Below, in pieces: positions 11,901 to 25,034 of a stretch of DNA of 64,000 bases; the first letter of the stretch is position 1; every line of letters begins with the position of its first letter. The position numbers and the translations under genes were made by a program. The notes below the pieces were generated by a model. That model ran no database searches, was not told the DNA's origin, and was given only the letters and a program-made list of their open reading frames with translations. Source of the DNA: Pomphorhynchus laevis (lineage: Eukaryota > Acanthocephala > Palaeacanthocephala > Echinorhynchida > Pomphorhynchidae); NCBI GenBank assembly GCA_012934845.2, contig WNNJ02001990.1:1-64000 (forward strand), written 5' to 3'.

Positions 11901-13262
11901 CCCAACCCTCTCTAAACTCCTTGAGCGTCTCGTTCTCAAGCAAGTTAATACATATCTCTTTTCCTCTAACTTATTTCCTCCCTTCCAAGCCGCCTTTCGC
12001 TCTAATTACTCTACAGAAATTGCATGTCTTAAAGTTTATAACGACTTTCTCACATCGCGCGATCATAAATTATGTAGTGTCATAGTTTCTCTTGATCTAT
12101 CGTCTGCTTTTGACATCGTCGATCACTCGATTCTTCTCCATCGCCTTCGTCATAATTATGGCTTCTCTTTACCCACTGTATCATGGTTTTCTTCATATCT
12201 ATCAAACCGTACATTTCGCGTATATTCTAACTTTTCTATCTCCCATCCTGTCCGATGTTCCACAAGGCTCCGTATTAGGTCCTATGCTTTACTCTCTTCT
12301 CGGTGATTTGTCTTCAATTTCTCAAATTTAACTTCCATGCTATGCAATATGCTGAAGAAATTCTCATCTATGCTCATGCAGCTGTTTATCGTATTCACAA
12401 TCTTAGTGTTTCTGTTTCCAGCTGTCTTGTCTCTATTTCCAATCATCTTTCTTCCCTTCGCCTTTCTCTAAATCCTGATAAATCTAAAATTATGTGGATC
12501 CTACCTCGACGCCTCGGCTTCACTGCCTTCTCCGTATCATTAAATTCTACAATTCTTCCTATCGTTGATAATCTCGTTTTCCTAGGCTTCCATTTTGACA
12601 GCCGACTTTCACTTATACCTTTCGTTAGAGATAAAGTACGCTCATCTACCTTGATACTCCGCAACCTCCGTCAAGTTCGTAGATTGATCGATTTCCCCTC
12701 TTGTATGAATCTCATATCTTCTCTGCTTTTCTCTAGTCTCGATTATCGTCTTAGTCTATTTTCCAACTCACCTAAATCCACTCTTCTTCCTTTACAACGC
12801 ATCGTCAACGAAGTCGTCTGAATTCTCCTTAGTCTTTGTCGTTTTGATTATACATCCCACCATCTTGTTTCTCTCAATTTGCCTACAATTTATTGTCGTG
12901 TTCAAATTCGTCTTCTTATCGTTGCTTTCCGCCTTGTAACTTTTCATACCCCTTCATTTCTCAACCTTCCTTTTCTTGATAATTTTCGTCCTGTTTACTG
13001 TTCCTTGCGTTCCTGTAATTCCCTTCTTTTACATGTCCCAAACTACTCTACCTCCTTTGGACTCCGCTCCTTCCTGGTGGCTGCTCCTCTATCGTGGAAC
13101 CATCTGCCCATTTATATACGCCAATCAACTTCCATGCAATGGTTAAAACGACAAATTCGATCCCATTTAAACAATTTATCTGCTTGACTTTTTCATTTTT
13201 GTTTGTGGACTTGTAAGCATGCAGCTTGTACGCATTTGCCACATTAAATAAATTTGTATTAT
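8990..13262 (+). mobile_element. LINE copy A (CR1-type, two ORFs), decayed
   Basis: ORF1 opens at 9015 (MPKKARSQIPVPDQ) with the zinc-finger-like CDSKDCDVW...CYFC and decays after about 9580. ORF2 starts about 10310. It has an endonuclease with GDFNIRLDRPADSD (about 10807-10850) and an RT with LDLSSAFDIVDHSILLHR, SVLGPMLYSLL and the catalytic box changed to YAEEILIY (about 12350). It ends with a WNHLPIYIRQSTS tail at about 13100. Compared with copy E it carries several stops and frameshifts, for example a stop replacing the residue before SDHF at about 10993. The 3' UTR ends CGCATTTGCCACATTAAATA. Essentially full length but dead. Confidence 0.88.
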
Positions 13263-13539
13263 TAAGTCAGTTTAATAATTTGCCCCAATTAATAATTTGT
13301 CCCTGAAATAGTGTTCTATAGTTGATGGTGTGACGAATCCAAAAACAAGTAAAAAGTTTTGCGCCGCACTAAATGAAAATTTGTATTAATGAGACCACGT
13401 TCGCCATTTGTCAGTCGGTTTCGGAGATCATTTTTCGCATCATTCATACGTGTAGTTCCTCGTATGCAAAGACTATAATCGAATATTCTGTCATATAAAA
13501 TATATCGTTAAGAAATATAGAGGGATTTATACGTGAAAA
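13263..13539. other. Spacer between LINE copies A and B
   Basis: Unique-looking AT-rich sequence. No ORF, repeat or RNA gene was recognised. Confidence 0.5.
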
Positions 13540-16500
13540 ATGCGTGCCAGCGCACGCTTACATGACCACGGATACAAAAGCAAAAATCTAAGTCATGTGT
13601 ATAGAAGGAGGGAACGGAGGAGGTGTTTGAATGTAAAAAAGGAGATAGCGCGACGGACATCGAGACGGAGCTGATTCCAGGCGGAGACGGCGATGAGGAA
13701 GGTCGGAGACCGTAGTTGTTGGAATAATTGGGAACGTGGAGTAAGAGGGAATGAAGGGAACGCAGAAATAGAGAGGTAAGGCAAGTATCGTCTAAGAAAG
13801 GAAGGTTGATGAACGATAGTGAGTTAACAGCGATGAAGCGAAAAGTGACAATAAGGAATATTTGGATTCGGATGTGGATGATGAGCTATGCGAGTTGGGC
13901 AAGATGTGTGGATGTGTGGTCGAAGCGACGGAGAAGTAAGATTAGGCGAACGGCGGAGTTGATGATGCGTTGTGGGAAATGATTAAGGATTTTGGAGAAT
14001 CGGCGAAAAGGCTGAGGCAGTTATCGATTTTAGGGAAAAGAGGCGATAAAGAAGATACATACAGGAACGGAATTCGATAAGGAGGATACGGCCGATGTCA
14101 CGAAGAATCAAGTAAGACAAGCAAACCTTGTCACGGACGAAGGGTTTAAGGTAAAGGTGATCATCTAAATGGAAGACTAATAAAGTGAGATTGTGGACAA
14201 TGGTGATGATTAATGAGGAAAAAGATAAAAGGGGAGGAGATATGTTAGGTTGACGGGTGAGAATACACATTATTTTGGACTTGTTGGAGTTTAGAACGAG
14301 ATGAGGTGGGAGAGACGTTGGAGATAGAAGAAAGACAGTTAGAGGCAGAAATGCCGATATCGTGTATGCGATGGACGGGTGCATGAGCATAGATGAGTAT
14401 GTCATCGACGTATTGCATGACGTTAAAGGAGTAAGGTTTGATAAAGGAGGAATAATCACCAAGTAGAAGAGAGAAAATCAAGGGTCCTAGGACTGAACGT
14501 TGTGAGATCCCCATTAAATAGGGATGAGAGGTAAGGAAGATGAATTTGAACATACGCGAAACGAACGGTCGGATAGATATGAAGCAAGTCATGCTACAGA
14601 GGAGGAAGAAAAGCCATAATCATAACGAATACGAGAAAGGAGGATGGAGTGGTCGACGATGTCGAAGGCATAGGAAGTCGAGGTAGATTAGAAAACTATA
14701 TAGATCCTTGTCACAATAAATGAGTAGGTCGTTGTAAACTTTTATGCAGCGGTTTCTAAGAGCATGTAAAAAGTAGGGAGGAGTGAAATGGGGGTGATAG
14801 CTAGAAGGATGGGAGTGGTCGAGCGATTGTTTCTTAAGGAGCAGACGAACGATATTGGATTTCCAGTGTAAAGGGAAGATTGAATGCGGATGGACGAGTT
14901 AAACAAGGTGGTGAGGAAAGGGGATATCGATGAGCATATGGATTTAAGAGGGGCATGCAGGGGTGAGCAGGTAATGTTTGGTTGGACAAGGACATGATGA
15001 ACGATGAGACTTCGGCAGGTGAGACAGAGAGAAGATGAAGGAGTTCCGGGAGTATGATGCAAGATGGGAAGAGCGGGATGGGATGGAGACTCGGGTGTGA
15101 AAAAGTGACAATTATGTGTTGAATAGTTTAATGAATTGTTGATTTTATGCAGCCAGGAGTTGCATTTGGTACGTAGTAGGTGGATATGATACCGGCGAAG
15201 AGCAAGATAGGAATCGCGGAGAGACGGAGTGAGCGAGCGGATATTACGTCTGAGAGCGGTGATAAACTCGAAATGCATGACGGGATCGACGCTTTGAGAG
15301 TAAGCATTAGATGTCAAACCATAGGGCACGGTACAAGAGACGGCGCAGGTGAGCTTGGAGGGCAAGAGGAGATCGAGAGTGGATCTGAGTTCAGAGTCGA
15401 AAAGAAAGGCGAGATCGTTAGTAGATGATGGTGTTATTGTGGGAGAGGATAGAGACGATTTGAGTAAGAGAGAGCGGAGAAGAGGGAATCCCAGATTTCT
15501 AAAAGGGTGACGTAGGGTATTAGGTATGTGAGGAAAGGTGTGGCTGGAAGTGAGATTAATGGTGATGAGAATGTGATTGAATAAATAAGGATCGGATGTG
15601 GACAGTGAGGTATAGGCATCAGAACGATTGGGGACAGTGATGATGTCAAGTGGTGCCCAACCAATGATATGTCTGGAGGCAGTAGATATGAGTTTGTACT
15701 CGTAGTTGAATATAATGTTGATGAACCGGATGGAATAAGTTGAAAAAAGGCGATCGAGACGGATGTTAAAGTCGCCAGAACATGTGAAGGGATGGATACA
15801 AAGAACAGTGGGAAGGATGCCAGCGAGTTTGGTAAAAGATAAAAATGTAAGAGCTGATGAATCAGGGCGGTATACAATGGCGCGATCCAGAGCCGTTTTC
15901 ATCGCGACGCCGTTTTTCGATGCGTGCAGAAGAGAGTTGAGCGATTTTAGAAGGGGTGCGATCGTGGAAAATTCGAGTGGTTGAAGATGACATGAGTTTG
16001 AATCGTTGAGAGAGAGCAGAAGACGCGTGAGAGCGATGCTTGAGAACAATTTTTAGGAGGGGATGAAAATGATTAGATTGAGGAGATTTGTTTAGACGGA
16101 TGAATGCGACAGGAGAGATGTCGTTGAAAAAGGATGGGTTATCCGCAGGAACAAGATACGATAGATGAATCTAAAGCCGGAAACATCGTGTTCGAGACGT
16201 GCTTGTGGAAACAAAGAAGCGGAAGGAGTGATATTGGTGACGATGACGTAACGATAGCGAGAAGGAAATACATTTCCGTGCAGGAGGACGAGTGACGTGG
16301 ATATTTGAGGTCAAGATAGGAGAGCTGGCAGTTGATGATATAAAGGGAGTAGGTTCGACTGCGGGAGACAAAGAGGATATGGATAATATAGAGGTTGGCA
16401 ATGTTCTTTCTCAGTGGGTGGAGAAAGAACATCGGAAACGACGAAAATAGTTTGAGTAGTCGTGTTGGATGTTGATATGTGCTGTAGGGAGAGGTTGCGG

Positions 16501-16550
16501 TGTGATAATGCTTTTTAAAGAATGACACGAATGCAATCTAAATAAAGTAG
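13540..16550 (-). mobile_element. LINE copy B (sister subfamily), decayed and internally deleted
   Basis: On the minus strand ORF1 remains lie at about 16530-15900. They are joined closely to the endonuclease half carrying SGDFNIRLDRL and LDIITVPNRSD (about 15780-15600), with the N-terminal endonuclease part missing. The RT has VLGPLIFSLLLGD, MQYVDDILIYAHAP (about 14440-14370), a Y-V-D-D box, and SFSSLIITIVHNLTLL. The C-terminal WNQLRLDVRRAISFFTFK is at about 13690. It ends with the 3' hairpin GCGTGCGCTGGCACGC at about 13550. Many frame changes. It resembles copy G and the 29230-30054 remnant more than A, D or E. Confidence 0.85.
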
Positions 16551-16924
16551 CTGATGTTCGTGTGGGAAGATGTGATTTATTACTAGATATGTCGATTATT
16601 GCGTAATTCTAATTATAGTGTTCGTAATTTCTTATCAGAACAGAATCCACAAAAAAAAAGCGGAATACAAGAAAAGGAATACAAATTAAAATATTAAATT
16701 CCAAATTTCATTGTTAATCGTAAAACGTCTTTAATCGCTTTGCATAAATTGATATTTTTAAACATTTTGAAAATTTAATCAAATGATTTGCTTGCATCAA
16801 AACTCATCGGTTGCATACAGTGTTTAAGTGCCAAAATGTCTTTTTCTATATAACAAAAGCTAAAGAGCATTTATGACGTTTAATTAAAAACAAACCTTAA
16901 ACTGGCACGTCTCCCAATTTTATT
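16551..16924. other. AT-rich spacer
   Basis: No coding or structural signal was recognised between LINE B and the 3' end of LINE C. Confidence 0.4.
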
Positions 16925-17017
16925 ATTAGTATTACAAGTTATAGCCAAATGGCTGTTTCAACTGATCACATAGGAAATAAAAAAGAAAAGAAAAGAAGAA
17001 AAAAAAGTTAATAGCGG

Positions 17018-20000
17018 TTACATAATATTGTATACATTCGGAATGCCATGATCGTTAATCCACTGACGAAGTTGAACTTTAAATTGAGATAAGTCCTTGG
17101 TACATGCTATTTCTCCTGGCAACGTGTTCCAGGCGTTTAATGCTCGATGTGAGAGCCTAGCCAAACTCACTACTTTACCATGGGGAAACTTAAATAGTTT
17201 CAACGGGTGGCCACGATGCGTCTGAGAACAAACTTTAACATAGCACGAGGGAAAACCATCTATCCCATTTACCATTCGCCATAATGCAACAAGGTCTAGG
17301 TAATATAGCCTCTGACCCAAAGATGGTATCTTTAGAAATTCAAGCCGTTCACGATATGAATATGATCCATCCATACACATTCGAGAACCTCTACGAAGGA
17401 TTGACTCTAGTCTATTGAACTCTTTCTTAGTGTATGGAAAAACTGCTTGCACGCAGTACTCTATATGCGGGCGAACAAGAGCGCAGTAAAGCCGTTTGAA
17501 GACGTATGGATTAATACGATTAAATGCATTTTTGACGCAGTACATAGCTCGCAAAGCCTTGCTATGGGCAAACTCTGTATTTGATCGGGATTTCAATGTC
17601 CTATGCACCATGACACCCAGATCCCTATACTCCATGACGACATTAAGAATTGAAGTTCCGAGGCGAAAACGACGGTCATCGCAACGCCTTCCTAATTTCA
17701 TGTGGCCGCATTTGTCAACATTGATCTTCATACCAGTAGCCTCACTCCATTGATATATTTCATTAAGGTCTTCCTGCAGGGAAATGCCAAGCGGATCAAT
17801 ATCATCTACAGACCATATTTTGAGGTCGTCAGCAAAAGCAAGACAGGGACTCTGAATCCGCAGCAACAAATCGTTAAGGAACACAATAAACAGCAGAGGT
17901 CCTAGTACGGTACCTTGCGGAACACCACAGTAAACGCGTCTGGAAGTGGAAAGATGGGTGCCAACTCTCACCCTAAAGAAACGATGACGTAGGAAATCTT
18001 GAATCCAATTACACAACATTACAGGAATGCCGTAGTTAAATAGTAATGCTACCAAGCTCTCATGCGGCACCCGATCGAATGCTCTTGAAAAGTCAATGAA
18101 TACCACATTAATTGATTGGCCGCGACTGACCGCCTCAACCCACATTTCGCGTGAAGTCAATAAGTTTGTTAAGCAGGAACGACCAGGGAGGAAACCGTGC
18201 TGAGAAGACGACATTATTCCGAGTTCCCTCAAGTGATGCCTGATCCGGGTGGCGATCAACTTTTCAAGCACTTTGCATAGAGAACTAGTCAGGCTGATTG
18301 GTCTATAGTCAGTACAAGCCGTTGCAATGGTTTTCTTTGGATCGGAACTACGATGGCAGTTTTCCAGACTTCAGGAACACATCCACTGGTCAAACTGTTC
18401 TCAAAAATAGCAAGAAGGGAAGGAGCCAAATATCTAGATAAATTCTTCAAGAGAAACGGAGAAATGTCATCAGGGCCAGTAGAGCTAAATGGGTCAAGCT
18501 GATCAAGCTGACTTACAATCTCACTAATCGTTACTGGAAGAAAACGCGAAGATTGCTTTAATGCTACACCATGCGAAGTGATAGAAGCTCTTTGTGAATT
18601 ATTTGTCGGTATCGAAAAAGACGTAGCAAGGCATTCCACAATACCACTCTGAGAAGTTATCATACATCCCTCCGCATTAAGGACATACTTGATTTCTGTA
18701 TTAAGGGTTCTGTTGCGACGAACATAGGCCCAGAATAGTTTTGGATTCCGTGTTACATTATTAGCGATATACGATTCGAATGCACATCGTTTTGTTGCTT
18801 TCACTCTAGTACAAAGATTTCGAACATATTTATATCTGGCAGAGAAACTAGAATCAGAACGCTGAAGCTTCCATAAACAATTTCTTGAACTTATTAGTTG
18901 TCTGACGTTGGAATCTATCCATGCAGGTGACTTAGCAGCATAAGAGGATTCGCGCATAGGGGCAAGAATATCAGATAATTTATGTAGGTAATCAGTGATC
19001 ATATTCAATGATAGCTTGTCCGTGTTCATAAAAGTACACGGGAATTGGTTGTAAACTCTCAAAACATCTTCTCTTCTCACTTTCGACCAATGACGTTTGT
19101 AAGTTTTTGAACAAGGTGGACAGAATCTGGAATAAGGGACAGCCGTCAAGGAGAGCAAGCAGTGGTCACTACTTCCTAAAGGAGGGAGATGATCAACTTT
19201 GATTATGTCTCCTACATATCTGGAAAACACCAGATCAAGTACCGAATCCGATCTTGAAGTTAAGCAAGTTGGTTCTTGTACATGCTGAATCAGCATGAGT
19301 TCCTCAGCAAGGAACTCAGATATTTCCCTTTCCGTGGAACTACCATCAGAAAAGACATAGTCTGACCATCTAGATCGTGGAAGATTAAAATCGCCCAAAA
19401 GAATAAAGTGAGGGGAGGAACATACCGATTGTAAAATAAGTTTTAGTTGATCAGTGTCTGCAATTACTGACGGAGATCGATACACGACGCAAAAATTCAT
19501 ACTGGTCGCTGAGTGATCAATACGGAAGCATAGAGTCTCAAAAGACCCACAAGGGTCACAAATATTCAACACCTCAGATATGAGGAAATTTTCTCTGACA
19601 TACGCGGCGACACCGCCACCTCGCCTACCTGATATCCTGTCGCTTCGTATAAGGCGAAAACCAGGAATGTTCACAGTGGTATCGACAATATATTGATGCA
19701 ACCAGGACTCAGCAACGCAGAAAATGTCATACGAATGAGAAAGCATGTGATACTTCAACTCCACTATTTGAGCAGGCAAACTACGAAGATTAGAATACCC
19801 AATCGATAAATAGCGTGTGGGTTGTGGTAAGGGATTACTAGGAACGGTGAATAATTTGCTGAATGAAACTAAGTGTCCCAGATCAGAATTGAAACTAACA
19901 CTATTGAAGAGTTGCGATGAATGACTGTTGAAACTACCTTTTCCAGACGAACTAGCAAAATTCAAACTGGATACTGCTAAGTGACGCTGTTGATCGTTAT

Positions 20001-20055
20001 GGGATTCCAACGAACTACTGGGTGCCACCTGACAACCTGAAAATTTCGTATGCAT
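17018..20055 (-). CDS. LINE C ORF2: endonuclease-reverse transcriptase, one frameshift
   Basis: The APE-type endonuclease is in 20055-18289: GYSNLRSLPAQ, DIFCVAESWLH, GRRGGGVAAYVR, ILLGDFNLPRSRWSD and LGSSDHCLL carry the N, E, DFN and SDH motifs. The RT continues in 18271-17018: SSQHGFLPGRSCLTNLL, FIDFSRAFDRVPHESL, GVPQGTVLGPLLF, LAFADDLKIW (FADD) and a WNTLPGEI tail. The two parts are in different frames; YRPISLTSSLCKVLEKL is found in the second frame just upstream of its first ATG. A single frameshift at about 18330-18350 therefore splits an otherwise complete protein of about 1,010 residues. It nicks target DNA and copies the LINE RNA. Confidence 0.9.
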
Positions 20056-21173
20056 AAGTTCGTTTCACCTTCAGATAGCCGGTTTCGTAATACTGTTTTT
20101 GCTTCTTTCAACTTTAAACGATCTTCGAGACTCAGATCCTTAAGAATACGATGTGGATAATCTTTAAGTCGAAAACCACGTTTGAGCAAAAGGTCTGCAT
20201 GTTTTGCGGAAGATAATACAACTTTCAACAATCTTGGTTTCTCTACCACCTTTTTTCCAAGTCGAAACAACTTTGTAACCTTCAGAGTAGAAGCTAGCTT
20301 CTCATCACCTTCTAAGAGTAACTGACAGAACACAGTACGGAGGCTGGACACATCATCATTCATACGTGTTTGTGAGTTACTGGCCTTTGATTCAGCGATA
20401 CCACTAAATAAGATATTGCAAGACCTATCTGGATGCGAACGGTAGTTTGTAGAAGGAGCGTTGTCCAAAGAAATGCTCTGACCATTTGAAGGTAAATAAT
20501 TTCCTGATTTATTCTTATTTTTGGCCTTCTGTTTTCTATCGATGGCCCCACTCGAATCGCTACCTCTGATTTCACCCAATTGATGGTATGTCGATCCAGC
20601 GTTTCGTGTAGGTTGCAATAGAGTGTTGCGCCATACCCTTCCTTTGTTTACAGCTGGTGTAGTTTGTTCAACATGAATGACCGATTTTTCTTTGTCCTGA
20701 AAGGATGACAGCATTTGAAGTTCGACATTTGAAGTATTATCGTGCTGATGCGTAGATGACAGTGAAGGTAATTCAATCCTCGGTTCACATAGGTCAGGAG
20801 TTGAACTGTCATCTAATGGCAGCTTAACGACAGGATTAACGGTACAAGTGTTTATCGAAGTTTGATGGTCCGTGCTGTCTTGAGAGACACGAACGTCATT
20901 TAAGTTGATAGGTAACGATATATCACAACAATTCACATCACAAACCATATCTTGCACTAGTTTCATTTGGAGGGCCGAAATCATTGTAGCAGAACAAAAG
21001 CCGCAATAAAAGTCCTTGCTCTTGAGTGACGACTCGGTATTTAAAGGAATGTCGACAATAGACCACACTTCACAGCCTTTATTGCAGCATTCGACCTCTA
21101 GCCGCTTATACGCATTACGATGTTGCGTGATATGTATAGTGTTTGACGCTCTCTTCGAATTTGCTTTCTTCAT
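19977..21173 (-). CDS. LINE C ORF1 protein, 398 aa
   Basis: The intact frame starts MKKANSKRASN. A zinc-finger-like cluster CCNKGCEVW...FYCGFC falls at about residues 29-62, a position and spacing shared with ORF1 of copies A and E. The middle is low-complexity and polar. The C-terminal third has SLRTVFCQLLLEGDEK, KPRLLKVVLSSAKHADLL and a DLSLEDRLKLKEAKTVLRNR helix-like block, which fits the nucleic-acid-binding ORF1p of CR1-group LINEs. It overlaps the upstream end of ORF2 by 79 bp, suggesting coupled translation of ORF2. The role as an RNA-binding chaperone of the retrotransposon particle is inferred from the family. Confidence 0.85.
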   Translation of the reverse strand: MKKANSKRASNTIHITQHRNAYKRLEVECCNKGCEVWSIVDIPLNTESSLKSKDFYCGFCSATMISALQMKLVQDMVCDVNCCDISLPINLNDVRVSQDSTDHQTSINTCTVNPVVKLPLDDSSTPDLCEPRIELPSLSSTHQHDNTSNVELQMLSSFQDKEKSVIHVEQTTPAVNKGRVWRNTLLQPTRNAGSTYHQLGEIRGSDSSGAIDRKQKAKNKNKSGNYLPSNGQSISLDNAPSTNYRSHPDRSCNILFSGIAESKASNSQTRMNDDVSSLRTVFCQLLLEGDEKLASTLKVTKLFRLGKKVVEKPRLLKVVLSSAKHADLLLKRGFRLKDYPHRILKDLSLEDRLKLKEAKTVLRNRLSEGETNLCIRNFQVVRWHPVVRWNPITINSVT

Positions 21174-21243
21174 TGTGAAATTTGTATGTGTAAATAGTTA
21201 TTTGTTAGCTTATTACCTAATCACAAATTTGTGCGCTAAATAA

Positions 21244-21894
21244 AATCAAATTGAGTCGTTAAAAATAAAGTTCATGATATCTTTAAATACTAATTGCTGA
21301 ATCTAGCTAGTATCAAGTCATTTTTACGATTTTAACTTTAGCTATAAGATGTCATTTCTTTAAATTACACGTTTCGGCAACAAACAAAGGCATGGTGTAA
21401 AAGTCAATCATGATGCTGGTAACGAACATAGCGCACAAGACTTCATTTATCGAGCACTCGATCGATGGAACAGGCTGCAGAAAAAAAACAAAGCGAATTG
21501 ACGAGCTTTGTGAAGTTCAAAATAAATATGACATTTAGTATTTGATTGCATCTAGTTGTTGATAATTATTGCTTAGTATGTTATTTAAAAATGAACACTT
21601 TCGGCCTATATTTAGAAGACGTTACAAATGTGCAAATAAGCATTTGTTTAGAAGACATGAGTATGAAGACATATTAATGCATTGTTGAATAAGCAACAAA
21701 TTTAATAACAGCATACTAACCACTTTGAATGTAGAAAAGAGAAAGAAGGGAGAGAGGTAAAATGCACATTTATTGATAATAAAATTTGATATAAAATTTA
21801 CAATAAATCGATTGTACGTAATACTAAAAATAAAAATATCGAATATTGAAAATTATAAACATTTTAAAGAAATTGTACAGAGTAAAATTCTATG
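21244..21894. other. AT-rich spacer
   Basis: Nothing was recognised apart from a polypurine run at 21732-21757. Confidence 0.4.
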
Positions 21895-24876
21895 CAGAAT
21901 GCACGCTTACATGACCACTAACAAAAAAAAGAACATCAAAGATCACAGGTAATTATTAATTGTTGAAAAAGAATTGGATTTGGCGTTTGAAGTACGGCAT
22001 AGATGTTGATTGGCGGATATGAATAGGCAGTTGATTCCACAAGAGAGGAGCAGCCACAACGAAGGAGCGGAAGCCAAAAGAGGTAGAGTAGATTGGGACA
22101 TGTAAAAGAAGGGAATTACGGGAACGCAGAGCACAATACACAGTACGAGAATTGTCGAGAAAAGGAAGGTTGAGAAATGAAGGGGTATGAGAAGTTATAA
22201 GGCGAAAAGCAATGATAAGAAGACGAATTTGAACACGACAATAAATGGTAGGCCAATCAAGAGAAACAAGATAGTGGGATGTATGATCAAAACGACGAAG
22301 ACGGAGGAGAACTCGGACGGCAGCGTTGATGATGCGTTGTAAAGGAAGAAGAGTGGATTTAGGTGAGTTGGAAAATAGACTAAGACAGTAATCGAGTCTT
22401 GAGAAAAGAAGAGAAGATATGAGAGTCATACAAGAAGGGAAATCGATCAATCTACGAACTTGACGGAGATTGCAGAGTATCAAGGTAGATGAGCGTACTT
22501 TATCACTAACGAAAGGTTTAAGTGAAAGTCGGTTGTCGAAATGAAAGCCTAGGAAAACGAGATTATCAACGATAGGAAAAATTGTAGAATTTAATGATAC
22601 GGAGGGATGTTCTAAGCTGAAGCGTCGAGGTAGGATCCACATAATTTTAGATTTATCAGGATTCAGAGAAAGGCGAAGGGAAGAAAGATGATTGGAAATT
22701 GAGACAAGACAGCTGGAAACAGAAACACTAAGATCATGAATACGATAAGCAGGTGCGTGAGCATAGATGAGAATGTCATCAGCATATTGCATAACATGGA
22801 AGTTAAATGTATGAGAAATCGAAGACAAGTCACCGAGAAGAAGAGAGAAAAGCATAGGGCCTAATACGGAGCCTTGTGGAACACCGGTCGGGATGGATGA
22901 AGGATGGAAGATAGAAGAATTAGAATATACGCGAAATGTACGGTTTGATAGATATGAAGAAAACCATGATACAGTGGGTAAAGAGAAGCCATAATCATGA
23001 CGAAGGCGATGGAGAAGAATCGAGTGATCGACGATGTCAAAAGCAGACGATAGATCAAGAGAAACTATGACACTACATAATTTATGATCGCGCGATGTGA
23101 GAAAGTCGTTATAAACTTTAAGACATGCAATTTCTGTAGAGTAATTAGAGCGAAAGGCGGCTTGGAAGTGAGGAAATAAGTTAGATGAAAAGAGATATGT
23201 ATTAACTTGCTTGAGAACGAGACGCTCAAGGAGTTTAGAGAGGGTTGGGAGAAGTGAGATTGAACGGTACGAAGATGGTAGTGAGGAGTCGAGAGATTGC
23301 TTTTTGATGATAGGACGAATAGTGGCGCATTTCCAGATGGATAGAAATGTACGGCTACGGATGGACGAGTTGAACAATGTGGTTAGGAAGGGTAAGATAG
23401 TGGAGCAGATATTTATAAGCAAGTGAGTGGGAATTGGGTCAGAAGTAGAGGTTTTATTAGGTAATGACAGCAGAACCAAAGAAACTTTATCAGACGAAAC
23501 GGGAAGGAGGTGGAATAGTTCCGGGAGGTAAGTATTTAAAGAGAAGTGTGTGTACAAGGGGGCTATGGGTAGTAGGGAAAGTAAATTAGAGAGCTTAGTT
23601 TGTAGATAAGAAGAGAATTCATCAGGATTTATATTACATGGGATAGATGATCTGAAAGAATTGAGTTTATGATTTTCCAATGAGATTTAGAGTTGGAAGA
23701 TGACTCGAGTTGATTTCGCCAAAAGAAAGTACGTTTAGTACGTATAAGAATGAGACGTGAACGGGGCAGATAAAAGTAGGAATCACGGAGATTTTAAGTG
23801 AGTGAGTTGGGAGAACTTTTAAGAAAGTGTTTATACATACGAAAAGAGTGACGGAGTCGACGCTTAGAAAGACTACAGTCAGAATCGAATCAGGGAGCAT
23901 GGCGCAAGCGCTGAGAGCGTCGGAGTCGACTAGGCAGAAGTTTATTGATGATAGACATAAGTTCAGAATCAAACAGAATGCAGAGATCATCGGGAGAGAG
24001 ATAGTTAAGAGGAAGTGAAAAGAGTGAAGAATTGAGTAAGGCTGTGCAGAGAATAGGGATATCGAGAAGTTTCCAGGGTCGACTTGGTGTGGATAATGGT
24101 AGAGGCGGAGACGGAGGATGGGGACGAGTAAGAGTACGAGTGACGAGGAAATGATCGGACAAACCAGGATCAGTAATTGACAAGGAAGTATAGTCATTGA
24201 AGCAGATAGGGACAGCAATGATGTCGAGAGCACCGCCGAGAATATGAGTTGGGCTTGTTGAAAGTAATTTATAGTTAAAATCAGAAAAAAGATTAGTTAA
24301 AGTGATAGAGTCAGAGTCAGCCGGGCGATCAAGACGAATGTTAAAGTCACCGAGAACAAAAGAAGGAGTATAAGACAATGAACAGTGAGACATTAGATCT
24401 GCAATGTCGTTTAAGAAGATACGTGATGGGGCAACAGAACCTTGACGGTATACAATCACAATTTCCAGAGGGAAAGGAGTTGATAATCTGCATATGAGTA
24501 ATTTGAACGAGGTGTAACGGATGTTAACGTTAATTTTACGTAAAGACATTGGGTGACGAGCAATGGCAACAATACCGCCATGGTTAGAAGCAGTAGATGT
24601 ATGAGATGTAATTTGACGAGCTGATTCAACTAGAGAACAACCAGAGCGACATAGACGACGAATAGCAAGATTGTCGGAGTCAGAGTGCCAGGACTCAGTA
24701 ATGCAGAAAATATCGATAGATAATTGATCGAATATATCAAGGAGCATATCAGCTTTATGAAGAATGGAGCGAGTGTTGAATAGACTAAGACGAAAAGTAT
24801 GCTTAGGAGCGAGATCGACTAGCGAAGAAGACAAGGGGGAGAGATGGGACGCCATCGAATTTTTGGCCTTGTGTGT

Positions 24877-24974
24877 TGTGGTATCACATTTAATTACTTT
24901 ATCATTTATATTTAACTTTACCTACTATTTGTAGATTCGTGAATAAAAGCCATTTATTCTCTCTGGTTATCACA
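24877..24974 (+). repeat. 5' LTR of the Ty3/Gypsy element
   Basis: A 98-bp terminal repeat with TG...CA ends. It contains GAATAAAAG, a possible polyadenylation or TATA-like signal, and is identical to the 3' copy. Confidence 0.93.
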
Positions 24975-25034
24975 ATTTTATCCACGAATTGTCTTGATGG
25001 ATAAACACTTGCGCGACAATGCACCTTCAAAGAT

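Larger units (their letters stand above)
16925..21243 (-). mobile_element. LINE copy C (CR1-type), nearly intact
   Basis: Two overlapping ORFs on the minus strand are followed by a 3' UTR with a pyrimidine tract (complement of 16979-17007) and an AATACTAATAATAAAA-like end. It differs from the A/D/E family in protein sequence but has the same layout: an ORF1 with a CX4C...CX2C finger, then endonuclease-RT. Apart from one frameshift in ORF2 it reads through, so it is the best-preserved member of its type here. Confidence 0.9.

Noticed and set aside
15180-15428. Plus-strand ORF of 82 codons
   Set aside because: It lies antisense over the decayed endonuclease of LINE B, and its peptide is only the reverse frame of that sequence.
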